A DNA stretch of 64,000 nt from Certhia americana (lineage: Eukaryota > Chordata > Aves > Passeriformes > Certhiidae). Under the pieces are notes generated by a model. That model ran no database searches. It saw nothing but the letters and a program-made list of their open reading frames with translations, and had not been told where the DNA came from. The stretch is taken from the NCBI GenBank assembly GCA_018697195.1, contig CM031858.1, positions 114,142,380-114,206,379 on the forward strand. Direction: 5' to 3'. Shown piece after piece: positions 12,685 through 25,565 of this stretch (its first letter is position 1; every line of letters begins with the position of its first letter). Made by a program: the position numbers and the translations under genes.

Positions 12685-13225
12685 AGAATCATAGAAACAT
12701 TTAGGCTGGAAAAGACTTCTTTTATTGAGTCCAACTGCTAACCCAGCACTACCAAGCCCACCACTAAACCATGTCCCTGAGTGCCATGTCTGAACATCTT
12801 TTAAATACCTCCAGGGATGGGAAACCCATCACTCCCCTGGGCAGCCTATTCCAATGCTTGGCAATTCCTTCTGTGAAGAAATTTTCCCTAATATTCAATC
12901 TAAACCTCTCCTAGCACAACTTGAAGCCATTTCTTCTCATTGTATGACTTGTTACCTGGGAGGAGAAAATGAACCCCACCTCTCTACAATCTCCTTGCAC
13001 GTAGTTGTAGGGTGATAAGGACCCCCCTGAGTCTCCTTTTCTGCAGACAAAACAGCCTCAGCTCCCGCAGCTGCTCCTTATAAGACTCATGCTCCAGGCC
13101 CTTCACCAGCTCTGTTACCCTTCTCTGGACACACTCCAGCACCTCAATGTCTTTGTAGTACTGAGGGGCCCAAAACTGGACACAGGATTCCAGGTGTGGC
13201 CACAGCAGTGCTGAGTACAAGATTA
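12685..13225 (-). mobile_element. CR1 LINE, 5'-truncated 3' end
   Basis: The reverse strand encodes the C-terminal end of the CR1 reverse-transcriptase ORF. It has the recognisable order [13 protein letters not shown], then an [22 protein letters not shown] stretch, then RLRGVLITL. The element then continues through the typical CR1 3' region (dinucleotide-poor, 'ggcagcctattccaatgc' block) to its 3' end at the left margin. There the CR1-type ATTCTATG-related terminus reads as 'agaatcatagaaac' on the plus strand. Copies of this kind are usually 5'-truncated dead insertions in bird genomes. The reading frame has decayed, so it should not be coding. The right boundary is approximate. Confidence 0.9.
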
Positions 13226-16089
13226 CTGCTGCAGCAGTTCTTTTTGGAGAAAAATAGTAAGTGAATTGCAGGGAAAAATATCATAGCCCTGGAACTGTTT
13301 TTCACTGCTGATAAAGCCTGCTTATTGTTGATTTTTTCTTTACTCAATCCCCATGTATCTGTGAATTTTTCTACAGTCATGCCTTCTGAAGAGATTGAGA
13401 AACAGATGACTTATGGTAAGTTATTTAATTTAGTATCTATTACAGCCAGAGACAATGACCTTGTCTGATATATTCTACACATGATTCATAATTATTCCTG
13501 TAGTGAATGTTCAGGCAGCAATCAGTGGAAATAAAATGACTGTGTAGTATTTTGTAATATGAGAGACAGAGCATGGAAAAGCTGGACTTGGACTGTGTAA
13601 ACTCTTCCCAGTTCCTCATGCTAATTTTATTGCCATGAACATGACTAATCCTAAAGATACACACACACACCTGATAACCTAAATGCACCTCAGACTAGGA
13701 AACAGGATCTCACTTAATTGGTGAGAAAATAGAAGAAAATGTTATTGGCTTGCCTCAAGATTTACTGGTTGTTTTCACAACTAAAAGCTTTGTAATTGTT
13801 TACTTTAAGCTTTTACAGTGCCAGGTTATCATGTTATGCTCCTAGTTGACAAACTTATATAAATAAATTGCAGTAGGGAGCAAATCTCTAAATCAAACAT
13901 GGTAGTTGAATCATATTAGAAAAAAACCCCAACAATATAAACAAGTAGCTAACATAGCCAGTCATGATGAAGTCTTCAGGCAATGTAAATTAGGAGTAAA
14001 TTTCCTTTAAATTAATCCAAACACTTTAAACTGCATTAAATTAGTTGTTTTCATCATAAATGCATTTGCAGAAAAGGTGATAATGTAATATAAAGTTTTA
14101 CTCAATGCAGATTTCTTTAGTTGTAAAATTGACTTTAAAATAGTTGACTGCTTCTTTCATTTACAAGACAAAGTTGTATTCTGATTTCTTTTTTATTATT
14201 GTTTTATTCTTTCTTTAGAAACAGCATTAAAGTATTTTCTGGAAATACATTTTAATTTTTTTTTTTTTCATGATTAATGAATAACAGTTCTTGATTCTTC
14301 CTATTGAAAAGTTTCACTGAAAACCAACCTTCCGGGTAAAGATTATTAATAACAAACCTGAAAATAAAGTTCCTATTAATTTTAAAGTACTCTAACATGT
14401 ATTTATGCTTATATGTTTGGAAATGGTTTTGTTTGATTTGTGTTTCTCAAAAACTGAACTCTTGGACTCTTGAGAACAAAATGTTAAATTGATACAAATA
14501 GGCTAACAACTGCTAGTTAGTTTTGAAAGCTTTGTGTAACTGCTCTCTCATACACATCACTGCAGTACCTTGTCTTTAAAGACCTTTACAATGCTTATGG
14601 AAGTGTAACACTGAATTTAACAAAATCAGTGTTGTATTGTTTGAAATGCAGTAAATGCAAATGCTTGTCTTATAGTGTACCTTCATTTATTTTCTTTTAT
14701 CTGTACAGACAACTTTCTGTAATGTTTTTCACTCGGAGAGTGGCCACCTATGGTGGCTGTTTATCCCAATGTGTATGCCCATGGGTAGGCAGCCTCTGTC
14801 TGTAATCCAAACAGAAATTTTCATTTAAACAAACCCAAGTCTGCTGATCCTATCTCAGCAGGTGTAAATTAAGAAACTTGTGAAATTGATGATAGCTTAG
14901 GGGCTTGCAAACTTCAGAGCTAAAATACCATTGCATTAGGGACTACTCTAATTAACAAACGACATGCTGAACCAAAATAAGGGTAATTGCTGACAAATCA
15001 TATTTAACTAGTGTAAAAACATGTTTCATGATAACGTAAAATGGCATGCCCTGAATTCAGCAAATGGCAAAAAATCTATAATCACTGTAGAACCTTTTAA
15101 TTAGTAGAACTGTTACTTCTACCTTAAAAAAAAGATGGTGGATTTTGTGCAGAAAATGAGTATAGGGCCACTGGGAGGAGAGGAAATCAAGAAGCCTATT
15201 ATGGCATTTATGGATCAAATAGCATGGTTCTCAAGTTAATAAAATTTGTCTTCCATTTGTCTGACATCCTATTCTTGTATTCAAAGACCTCCCAAGTTAA
15301 AATCAGAAGTGTTGAAAAACTATTAAGAAGACACATATTCAAAAGCTGCAGCATTTGTTCATAGATGCACAAATTCTTTCATTTGGTGTTACTTGCAGAA
15401 GTCCAAATTAGAAAGAATACTTCTACAAATAGAATGTACTTCTGTGAGAAACTGTTAACAAGTGGAGTAGTATAGAAAAATGCAGAGGGGAAAACCATTC
15501 TTTTCTTTCATTCTTGGTATCTCTGTGCATGCAGGTTTTGGCAGATTTTGGGACTGAGGGCTATCAACCATAAATTGCTGAAGTCAGTCTAGCTATGTTT
15601 ATCTTATGTGTCTGGAAAGACAGAGAATTGTAAGGAACAGAAAGGAATTTTCGCAAAATGTCCATCCTATCTTGCATTTCTGTGCTTCATCTGCAGTGTG
15701 TATCCTTCTTGGTAAAATAGTTTATATGTGGTAGATAATAAAAGGAAACAAAGTAATACAGATGAACAGTTATTTTGTGTCATGGCAATTATTTTTACTG
15801 ACATAGTTCCTTCCATCCCATTTGCAGACGTACACATAAACACAGACATTTCTATTTTATTTATATGTTTTGCAAGCCCCTTTCCCAAATACTAGATTGG
15901 TGTCTGCCTTTGACATGATAACAGTATAAAACAGTGTTACTTGTGCTGAAAATGGGAAAGTTTTTCAGCAAGTTAACTACTCTGGGCTGTATCTTTAGCA
16001 GGATCTCTACATTTGAGTTCAGCACAGTTGTTAAGTTTTCACCTGCTGCTTTTCTGCAAAGCGTGGCCTTCAGGAGGAATTTTTCTGAA

Positions 16090-16155
16090 GACTTGCTAAC
16101 TGAGGCCTGCAAAGTCAAATTTGACTTGCTAACTGATGCCTTCAAGGTCAGATTT
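16090..16155. repeat. Diverged 33-bp tandem duplication
   Basis: Units 16090-16122 and 16123-16155 begin with the same 14 bases (GACTTGCTAACTGA) and differ at only about four positions overall. The period is a multiple of three, so the open frame crossing it (15934-16176) shows an 11-residue repeat. Nothing else suggests that frame is coding. Confidence 0.9.
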
Positions 16156-19100
16156 TGTGCCCCCCAAAAACCCTAAACATAATGGAAGGCTGATGTGAAA
16201 GAGATGTGAAAGCAGAGGAGCTGTTGGAGCACATTTGGGTGTTCCATACTGGTTTGATGGGATGTGGGGAGACCCTACCTTCAAGTTGAGCTGGTGTTTG
16301 ATGCCATTGGTGATGTAGGTTTGCAAGTGTTGAGCTGAATAACTCATGTAGCATTTTAAGTCCAAAGTAGGACTTGCTGCTGCTCCACATCTTTTTTTGG
16401 AAACAAGAGAATATTTTTACTGCATAATGTAGGTAATACCTACATTGCACATGTGGGGCACAGTGGAAATCTTGTTTCCTGGTTACTGCCTAAATGCACC
16501 AGCTCATGGGGTTAAGTGCAATCTTGGCACAGCAGCTCCACGTGATCCAAGGTAACCCATTCCTCTCTGCTGCTGTCCTTGATGCAAGATCGGTTCTGCA
16601 GAATTAGATCCTGTCTCTCCAACCAGTCTTGTCTGCACAAGGACAAACTGTGCTTTGTCTATCGAATCACTTGGTCTTACCAGGATGTAAGAAGTGTGGA
16701 AAAACACGTGGGCTTCCTGGAGGCTGCTGTGCTGTGGAGAGGGAGGAGTCAAAGACCTTCAGTTTGCGGCTTCTGTGGTGACAAAGTGGCCATGCCATGT
16801 GTTTATGCTGGTTAGACGGCAAGTACAAACCCAGTAATTTGATTGAAAAGTGATATTGAACAGAACAATAATTTCATTCAGTTACATTATTAATAATAAT
16901 AGAATGAGGGGGGATTGGCATCACTTGCTGATGAGGTAAATGTGTTTTTCTAAAAACGTGTTGTAAACATAGAAACACAAATGTGTGTTTGCAGGTCTGA
17001 GGGGAAGCCTGAACAAACCCGGATTCTTCATTTCCTGACATAACTTCTTGGGAAAAGATTTGTGGGAAACAGGGAATTTGCTCTTCATCTTTACCCAGGT
17101 GGAAGAATGGTTCTGCAAGAAACTTCTGCTCAATATTTGCCTATTCTGTTACAGAGCTGAGATTTTTTTAGTGTTAGTAAAACATGGAACAGTGAGAAAA
17201 CACTCAGATTCCTTGCAATTAAGTACAAAATGCCGAAAAAGTTTGGATTTCAGGCTGCTGCTGGGCCACCTGTCTTGGTTTCCTAACCTTCTGGCCTCTG
17301 TCTGCCCTTTAGATGACAGATTAGCTGTGAACATCCTCTATAAAAGGAAATAGTGTTCTATAAAATTCACACCAGGGTTTCCAATTTAGTATCAGAGTCA
17401 GGACATCCTAAAATAAAATTTGTTTCAAAAATAGGTTGGAGGGGTGATGTCAGGGTTAAAAGCAAACAATCTACTTATGTCAGTTAATTCTGTGAGAAAA
17501 CATGCATGGAAAAGGAGTTTAGAGTCTTGTTCAGGTGCAGTAGTTTTTTTGCTGATGGGGAATAAAGCAAAGCAAAACAATAATAGCATGTTCCGTGAAT
17601 CAAGTGTGATAAAGAAGAGTTCCTATAGAGCAAAACAGGAAGTTTAAAAAAAGGCCAAACAATTGATCTTTCAAGACAGGAATGATATTTTAATTTTAAC
17701 CTTTTTTTGTTTTCGCTTTAATTTAGAATTTACGAAGTGATACAAAGCATTGCCAGTAAATAGCATTTTAGTGTATTCAAGCACACATGCAGAGATATGA
17801 AAATATTTTAAATATTTCTTTTGGCAAATAAAATGCTGGTAGTTTTGGATACCAGAGGTGTGTAAATCAGTATATTTATTTGCTTACACTACTTGTTATC
17901 TTCCCAGTAAGTTTTTTCCCCCTGAGTCATACTGCAAAACCTTTGTCTAAGCTTTTCTAAGAATTTTATTCTGAGGACTTCTTTTTCCTTCCATTATTAA
18001 GATTTATACCTCAGAAATATTATTTTCCAGATCTCATCTATAGTTAAGGGTGCTTTTCTTGGAAGTCCATGCAAACCAATCAATTGTCATACATTGTTAA
18101 TAGTCTTTGGTCAAAAGTTGAACTGTACCTTGACATACAGCTTATCTAGGCATTTGCATCTTGAATACATTTACTTTTACAATGTCATGACCGTTTGTCT
18201 ACTTTAATAAGACATCCTTATGTAATTCATAATTGGATCTAATAGAATTTGATAGTTTATCTGTCATTTAAAAACTATAGTCCTGTAGTGAAAATTACAG
18301 TAATATATAATCGAATAATACATGACACAATATATTATGTAAGTGCATCAATTAAAAAAATACATATTAATTCAATATTCAGAATAACCTTAGTCTCAGT
18401 TATTTACTTGTCAATATTGGGGAAAAATGGTTTAATCAACAGGTAAGTACTGTCATTGTTAATATTTATCTTCTGAATATTTGGCTCCAACTTTCAGCCT
18501 TTGGGTCTTGCTACATCTTTGTTACTAGATTGAAACATGTTGTAGTGCCACTGTTCTCCATCCAGATTCTTAAAGAAAATGATCAAATCATTGCTTCAGC
18601 TTTTCTCTGTGAAGCTGAAAAGATTGAATTCTTAATCCTGCACCATCAAACTTCTAAATCATCACTGTACACATTTTTGATGTAATTGTTCTTGATCAAT
18701 GTTCATCTTAACATATTAACTTGAAAACAGGTTATGCTTAAAAGTAAAGAAAAAGAAGCATCCAACACTGCCAAACACGGAGTTAAAGGAAATACTGTCC
18801 TCCTATTTTCTGCTCCTGCTTTGTGGGCTTCATTTTAAACATCTCAGAATCACAGTAGCCCCTCTGGGCACAGAATTGCTAAAACTCCATGTTAATTTGA
18901 CAGCTCTTTTCAGTGTTTCTGACCACCAGAGCAGAAGTCATTGTCTTTGTTCCTATTCGTGACTTTCTGTTGCTTATCTTAAAACGAGTTGGGGTTGCTT
19001 GTGTCCATGTTACCATGTGATCTTGATTGCTCTGTGTCGGTGAACTCTACTCACTCTGTTACTTGCCTTTTGCCAGTCTTCATGTCTTCTCCAGTGACTT

Positions 19101-20376
19101 TTATTTCTTCCGGAAGTGTTAAGTTGGAGGTGATAAGAACTGATCCTATGGACTCCCATTAAAAACACGGTTTATGTCCCGATACCTCGTGGTTATGTTA
19201 GTCCAGGGCTGAGCACACCCTGCTTGTGAGCACATGCCAGTGTGTTTGGACGGGAGTTACACAGCCAGCCTGGCTTTGGCTGCCCTCGAAGTAAGAGTGA
19301 TGAGAGCATGGGTGGGGCAAGAATGAAACTGCTTTAATTTGGGGATCTGAACATGCTGCACTGACACTATTTGTTACTATCAGCTGGACTTGTAGGAACA
19401 TCAAAAAATCTGTCGAACCAGTTTCCATGATCTAATGTAAACACACATAAATTAGCATGTAATTACATTTCTTAGCTTTCTTATTCACTTAGTACTGCTG
19501 CTGGCACTGTTTTATTTTATCCAGAATTTTTTAGAGGTTGGCAGGTCTGATAGCATTGAAGAGATCTCAGTTATATTTGCTGTTAATGACACAGACTGAC
19601 TTTCTTCAAGTCTGAGTATTTTGTGGCATCCTCTGACCTGAAAATTGTGAAGCATTCCTCTGCCACTTGCTTTTCTAACACATGGTCCCAACCTGATTGA
19701 ACAAATAATATCCAAATTTAAAGCTTTATATAGAAACCTCCTTAAATATTTCTGAAAAAAATAGTTTCATCAGCCTTATGGTAAGACTGCATCTGATTTA
19801 CGAAATTTGAAACGCGCTAGTGAGCTATTCACTGTACGCTTCTTAGGTCCCAAATTATCACAGAAAATTTATGATTAACACCATTACATTGTCTTTATTC
19901 TTAGTTTACTTAAAAATAATTGTCAATCTTTTCTCATCACATTTCTTTTATGATTCTTTTATGGCTTTTATGACTTTATGTGAGTAATTAGTTATATTCT
20001 ATGTAAGATTATTTACTTTTGAAATGATTTTTCTCTCAGATTGTGGCTTCTTGAGGAACTGTGTCATTTACAAATTATTATGCTTTAAAAAATATTTTCT
20101 TGCAACTATTATCACTAAACTATGTTTAACTTTGTGACACTGACCTTTTAAGATAGCTGATACAGATATGAATCTCTATATGCTTTTGTGTGCATGTGTG
20201 CACAGATATATGGGGCTCTTTTGTGGTGTCTTTGGCAACATAAATTATGAGGTCTCCAACATGCTTCTTCTGCACCTTTTGTTTGGTTTTTAATTTCTGA
20301 AGATAAATTTTGGAACACTGAGACCTGTTTATACTTGTGACCATTAAGAGCAGTGTAATGACTATAATTTTCTATG

Positions 20377-20398
20377 AAAAAAAAAAAAAAAAAAAAAA
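20377..20398. repeat. Poly(A) tract, 22 A
   Basis: Uninterrupted A run. Confidence 0.95.
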
Positions 20399-20749
20399 GG
20401 TGAAACTCTTGTTATCAAGATGAAGAAAATATAAAGCTCATATTGTTGGCTCAGCTTTCATTATTAGCAATATCTGCTAATCCCATTTAGGACTTTTGAA
20501 TGGTCCCACAAGGCTCCGTAACCCATCTTTTCCTGACTTTGGTTGCAGTTTCACAACTGTCCCTCCTCTTGATGATGTGTACCTTTTAGAGGAGACCTTC
20601 AGACTCTCATTTTGCATGCTTGATTGGCTCAAGTTTTAGGCAATACCTCAGGGAAAAATGCTGCTGGGGGCCTCAAATAAAAAAAAAAGTAGTTGAGCTT
20701 TGAGAGATCTGAGTGAACTTTAGTTAGGACCATGTTCCAGTTTTTTGAA

Positions 20750-21010
20750 CGAGTAGATAACGCTGCTGAAAGTCTTTTCCATGCCTGATGGAGGTGTAGG
20801 TTGCACAGGAAGCAGCATCTCCCCTTCCCCACCCTCGGGCACAGCACCATGCTCCTCTCCCCGGGAGCGCAGGAACAGTCCTCCCTCCCTCCGGCTGCAT
20901 CCGGGAGTGAAAAGCCTTCAGAATTCATCCCGTCCGAATCTGCTCGAGGGCGTGGGAATCTGGCAATTGCCCAGCTGGTCTAGGATCACAGAATACGTGA
21001 TGTTCGGATT
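20750..21010. promoter_or_regulatory. CpG-enriched segment of unknown function
   Basis: G+C and CpG content rise well above the flanks, with CpGs in CCCCGGGAGCGC, CCGTCCGAA and CTCGAGGGCG contexts. An AGATAA GATA-type site lies at 20755-20760. Long frames are open on both strands, as expected of GC-rich DNA with few stops, so they are not evidence of a gene. It could be a distal regulatory element, a decayed repeat, or an exon of an unknown transcript. Confidence 0.3.
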
Positions 21011-21356
21011 TAGTCAGCCACCTGAGGCAGGCAAAGAACACGAAGAAGGACATTTCTCTACTTGCTTGATTAGGGCAGTTACCAACCCACAAGAGTCCAA
21101 AAGGCAGAAGGTCTGAAGTATTTCCATTTCAAATAATGCAGGTCCTTTGTAAAAGCACAGATAAAGAAACCTTGTAGGAAACAGTTTGTAAAACGAGGAA
21201 TACTGGGAAAGTAGAACAGCTCCTCCTTGGTCACAGATGCTTGCCCTCTGTATCCCTTTATTCGGATGGCTGCATTTTCACCTTTATTTACTAACTGCAC
21301 TTAGAGAAGAACAATGGCAGCAATGATGCTGCCTTTTTAGTGGTTTTTTTTTTCTT

Positions 21357-21381
21357 GTTTTGTTTTGTTTTGTTTTGTTTT
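21357..21381. repeat. (GTTTT)5 pentanucleotide repeat
   Basis: Five perfect GTTTT units, preceded by a T-rich tract. Confidence 0.95.
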
Positions 21382-22924
21382 CTTCTGTCGTTGTGTTGCT
21401 CTCAGATATTTGTTGCATCTGTTTCCTGTTAAGGAAGCTTAGTGCTGCCTTTTGTCCAGCAGGTGGAAGACTTGCTGCAGTATGTATAGCTCAGCAGCCA
21501 GGCTATATAAACATTTTAAAGACGATACAGGAGTTTTAATCCACTGGGGCAAGGAGATGCTATTGAGTAGACTGTTTTCAATTAATTTTCTTTTTTCTTT
21601 TTCAATCACTGTGTTAGTCAAGGAGAATAATGGTAGCATTAAAAGAAGGGTAATCTCTGCACTTCTTTTGAAAATCTGCACAAAATTTGAAAATCTGAAT
21701 TCAGTAGCTGAATCCAGGAGATGCCACTAGGGTAAATCCCAGGACTATAAATAGCTGTGCAAGGCCTGCTGGGTTTTGTTCTATATTCATAGTGCCATCA
21801 CAGTTGTAGAATGTAACTCTTGAGTTCATGGAATACCCTTCCCCTAAGCACTTGCAGTTGGCAGATTTAGAAAGATTTTCTTGAAGTTCAGTGGGACAGT
21901 ACCATTAACATTTTTTATATTTCCTGATAAGGGAAAATACATTTGAAAACATTGGAGATACCTCTGTCCAGGGAATGTGTTGAAGGCCACAGGATTTACT
22001 GTGACTGACCTGCAGATGAGCAGACAAGATACTACTTCTGAACCTGTGAATATTAACCTATTGTGTTGTGTTGATTGTCTTAGAAATGTCCTAGAATGTG
22101 CCTAGAGATATCTGATACAGGCAGGAAGAGATGTTTAAAGTTGCTTTTAGAAAGTAATTAGCTATGTAATGGAATTTATTTGAATGAAGTAGCTAAGGGT
22201 TACTTTAAATAGTATGTGATATACATTGTATGTATTAAAGTGAAGAAATTTATGAAGAGATGAAATAAGATCTGTAGTGATGTTTCTGGCTATGAAGCTA
22301 CTAAACGCCTTTATGTGATTGGTATGAACTAGAGGAAAAATTGAAAAGGTATGTTTTATGGATAAGGTAAGGTCTTGGTGTTGTGCAGAGAGCTGGAATG
22401 AGAACCAAGATTTAACAGACTTAATCGTATAGATATACTTTCGAGCACCTGAAATATGCTAAAAGTTGTAATCTTGGGCTTCAGATTTCAACGATTTCCA
22501 GTATTTCAATGACTCAGTGGCTTAGAATTAATAATTAGAGACAGCAATATTGTTTTTATCTGACAAAGTGCGGTTATTTGGGAGATGAGGATGATTGCGC
22601 AGATTTCAAGTGGATGAACAAATGCTACAGAAGAACAGGATCTGAGGTAACAACGACATGTTGAGTGTTTTGAGAAGCCATTTTAGAGAAAAAAGGGAGA
22701 CAAAGATGATATGTTTCTGTTAGACATGAGTTTGGCTGAAATTGTAGCAATCTGGCAAAGGGTAGGGTGTGAAATTCAGTCATGACTCAAGGAAATAAAT
22801 ATATTTGTTTGCCAAGCCTGTCTGTTTTTATCAAAGGTGTGCAGCCCTTACTCCTAAGGAAATTCAGATGGAAGTTGAATGCATTGCCCTACTGAATGTC
22901 ATGGCTGCAAGGTAGGGTTTTTTC

Positions 22925-22945
22925 TTTTTTTTTTTTTTTTTTTTT
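22925..22945. repeat. Poly(T) tract, 21 T
   Basis: Uninterrupted T run, with six more T just left of a single C at 22924. Confidence 0.95.
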
Positions 22946-25315
22946 GACTTGTGCAAAGTGTGATCTAACTCTTCAGAGGTTTTGTATATAAAACTATTAC
23001 CACTTTTATGTTACTGTTTGCTCACCAAAGTTTAATATTTTGGTCATTTAGAACTTGGTATCCCAGAGTTGCAAACTGTGTGTGTAATAGGAAAAGAAGA
23101 ATGTCAGGAGTACACTACTAGAGAGTAGTAGAGAGATACTCCTTACACTTATTACAGTTCATGATGTAAACGCTGTGATAGATACATAATAGATTCTTTC
23201 TTCAGGTGAATCATTGTGAATTTTAAGCTCTGTTTGACTTGAAAAGCTTTGTTAGTCTCTTTTTACAATACGATGAAATTCTACAACTGAGCAAGATGCT
23301 GTGCCTGGGCAGCCCCTCTGCTACTTGGGTGTCACAGCATGAGACTGAGCTCACAAGAAGGCTGAACAGCTCACAAGGGATTACAGCAGTGCCTCTGCTG
23401 GTTTTTTTTGCTAAGAATGAGAATTTAAGGCCTAATGAAAGGCATTAGTGGATAAAACTTTCTGTTTGCCAGATCTTATTGAAGCAATTCAAGTGCGTGT
23501 TATGTGATTTATAACATTTGCATACAGAGAGAAGTGCAGCCATTGCAGATAATTGTAGTGAAGTGATAGGTATGCTATTCTTTTAATAGCAAAATATTTT
23601 AAAAATATTTTAATATTGTTAAACTCTTAGCAATTTCATTTAACTTATCACATATGAACTTATCTGTGAGGTGAGAAACACTCACAAACCAAAGCTTTTC
23701 TGGTATTTGTAGACTTCTCTACAGCCATGAAAGTTGGTCTGTGTTTTAGAGAAAATGTTTCTCTTCACTGACAGTGAGCTGAGAACCCAGCTCTGCCCTT
23801 TCTTAGATGAATAAACCTAGTCTTGTGCCAGACTCATGGAAATTATGAGTCAAAATTGGTGAGATTCTAGAGTCAGAACATATTTTTTTCTTTTGCTTGC
23901 CTTGGCACAAAGGTTTAAGGATGTGTGATTGTTAGCTGTGATACAGATTTCAGCAAAGGAGGAAGAAGAAAACATTCAGATCAGCATTTTTGTCCAGCTA
24001 TTTATTTTCTCCGATGCAAAGAAGAATTTATGAAGTAGAAGCACTTATTCTGACAACAGGGATGTCCTCTCTTAAGATGCTGGTAATACAGTGTCCCCCA
24101 ATAATTAAGTCAGATGTTTCTTGGGGCCTGCTCTATTCTCCTGCCATTGGTTAGATTGAAGAGAGCCATCAGCAGAGGAATTCTGTGTTGTTTTAAGCAC
24201 TGTGTTTCACTGTGGCGCCAAGTCAAGTATCCTGATGGAGTTTAGTGTCCTCCAGACTATTTGACCTGTTTTAAAAATTGATGTGAGAGAATACAAAAGC
24301 CCTAATTTAGGGAGCAGCAGAGTGTTTGACACCAGATTCATGTGAGTTCAGTATTCTGTCTTCTCTCTTAGTTGTTCTTCAATTATTCCAGTACATTCTG
24401 CTGCTTATATCATCAATGTATCCTTCATAAGGAGAAACAAGAAGAACATTTGGGATTCATTGTTTCAATGTTTGGTGCTTATGCTTGTTTTGCTGCTGGA
24501 CATAAGCCTGTAACTAGAAGTTTGTACGGCATCTTATTGATCCCACTACTTACTCAAAAAAGAAAGTGATATGGATAAATAAGTATCTTTATTACTTCGA
24601 CCGCAAAAATACAGTGTGTCATGGGGGCAATGCTAATACTAATTTTAAAGCTTTTATAAATCTGCACGTAACTTTTTTAGTGCCACAGGCTTTGTTCTGA
24701 AGATGTATAAAATCTGTCTAGTCTTATGTAACTTGAAATCATGAATCTAAGTAATTTTGGTTTGGGTGTAATTCTCTTTTAGAAACAGATTTTTTTTCCC
24801 TGTTCTAGAAGTTTGTACCGTATGGGCCTGTCTTAATTTTTGTCTTCTTTATACTTTCATTGTGGTGTAGCAGAACTTTTGGAGCATAATCAACACGTTT
24901 ATTTTTGGTAGAGTACTTTTACAGGACTGTAGAAACAGTCTGTCCTGTGTAGCTGCCTACACTGGTGAGTGAGCCAGAAAACCTTTTAAATAAACAAAAA
25001 AACCCCAACTGCACACTTTAACAGGGTATATGTTAAGATTAACAATAATTGTAATCAAATATTCTTCCTTCTCATGTTCCCCTGCCTTCATCTCTCACAC
25101 ATCTGAAATACTTGAAGTGGCAAAGATTTGAGATGTAGCATCCGACAGGCAAAAGTGTCACTGTGCTTGTGTACTTCTGTGTTGGCTTTTACAGGAATTG
25201 CACAACTGAGGCTATTATGCCATTCATTGATTTTATGTAGCAAAACAGTGCTGTAGCTCAGTAGATTGAACAGGTTATCTGTTTAGATACTCATGAATGT
25301 CAGGGTGTGACAAAG

Positions 25316-25565
25316 GCGGGTGTTTTTCTGAGGCCCTGACCTCTGGAACTGCACAGTGTCCCCAGGCAGTCACCGGCCAGGAGTGGGGCAGCAGGGCAGC
25401 CCCAGGCATCAAACACCTCCCTGGGGATGGAGGCCAGCCCTGCAGCAGCCTGACAGCCTGACAGCCCCAGCCCCAGACCAGTCTGACAGCCCCAGGAGCT
25501 GCTGGGGGGTCCTGAGATCTGGGCATAGTGTGCATCCTGGGTGAAGCTGGTCAGGGCTGGGGATC
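25316..25565. other. G+C-rich, CpG-poor segment with internal short repeats
   Basis: This segment is rich in CCCAG, CCTGG and CTGACAG words but has few CpGs, unlike the three CpG-rich islands. CCTGACAG is tandemly doubled (25449-25464). The 13-mer CTGACAGCCCCAG occurs at 25458-25470 and 25483-25495. Frames are open on both strands with no recognised product. It is probably a decayed, methylated repeat, but I cannot name a family. Confidence 0.35.

Larger units (their letters stand above)
13226..20749. other. Intergenic DNA, no gene seen
   Basis: AT-rich unique-looking sequence. The only internal structure I noticed is a diverged 33-bp tandem duplication at 16090-16155 and homopolymer tracts (T13 at 14256-14268, A22 at 20377-20398). 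Open frames of 60 to 100 codons show no recognised motifs. Confidence 0.6.
21011..25315. other. Intergenic DNA, no gene seen
   Basis: AT-rich, with a (GTTTT)5 repeat at 21357-21381 and a T21 run at 22925-22945. No coding exon or RNA gene recognised. Confidence 0.6.

Noticed and set aside
12984..13220. 78-codon open frame on the minus strand as a host gene
   Set aside because: It is the C-terminal remnant of the CR1 reverse-transcriptase frame, part of a dead LINE copy.
20781..21116. 111-codon open frame on the plus strand and overlapping frames on both strands in the CpG-rich segment
   Set aside because: GC-rich DNA has few stops; no recognised protein and frames are open on both strands.
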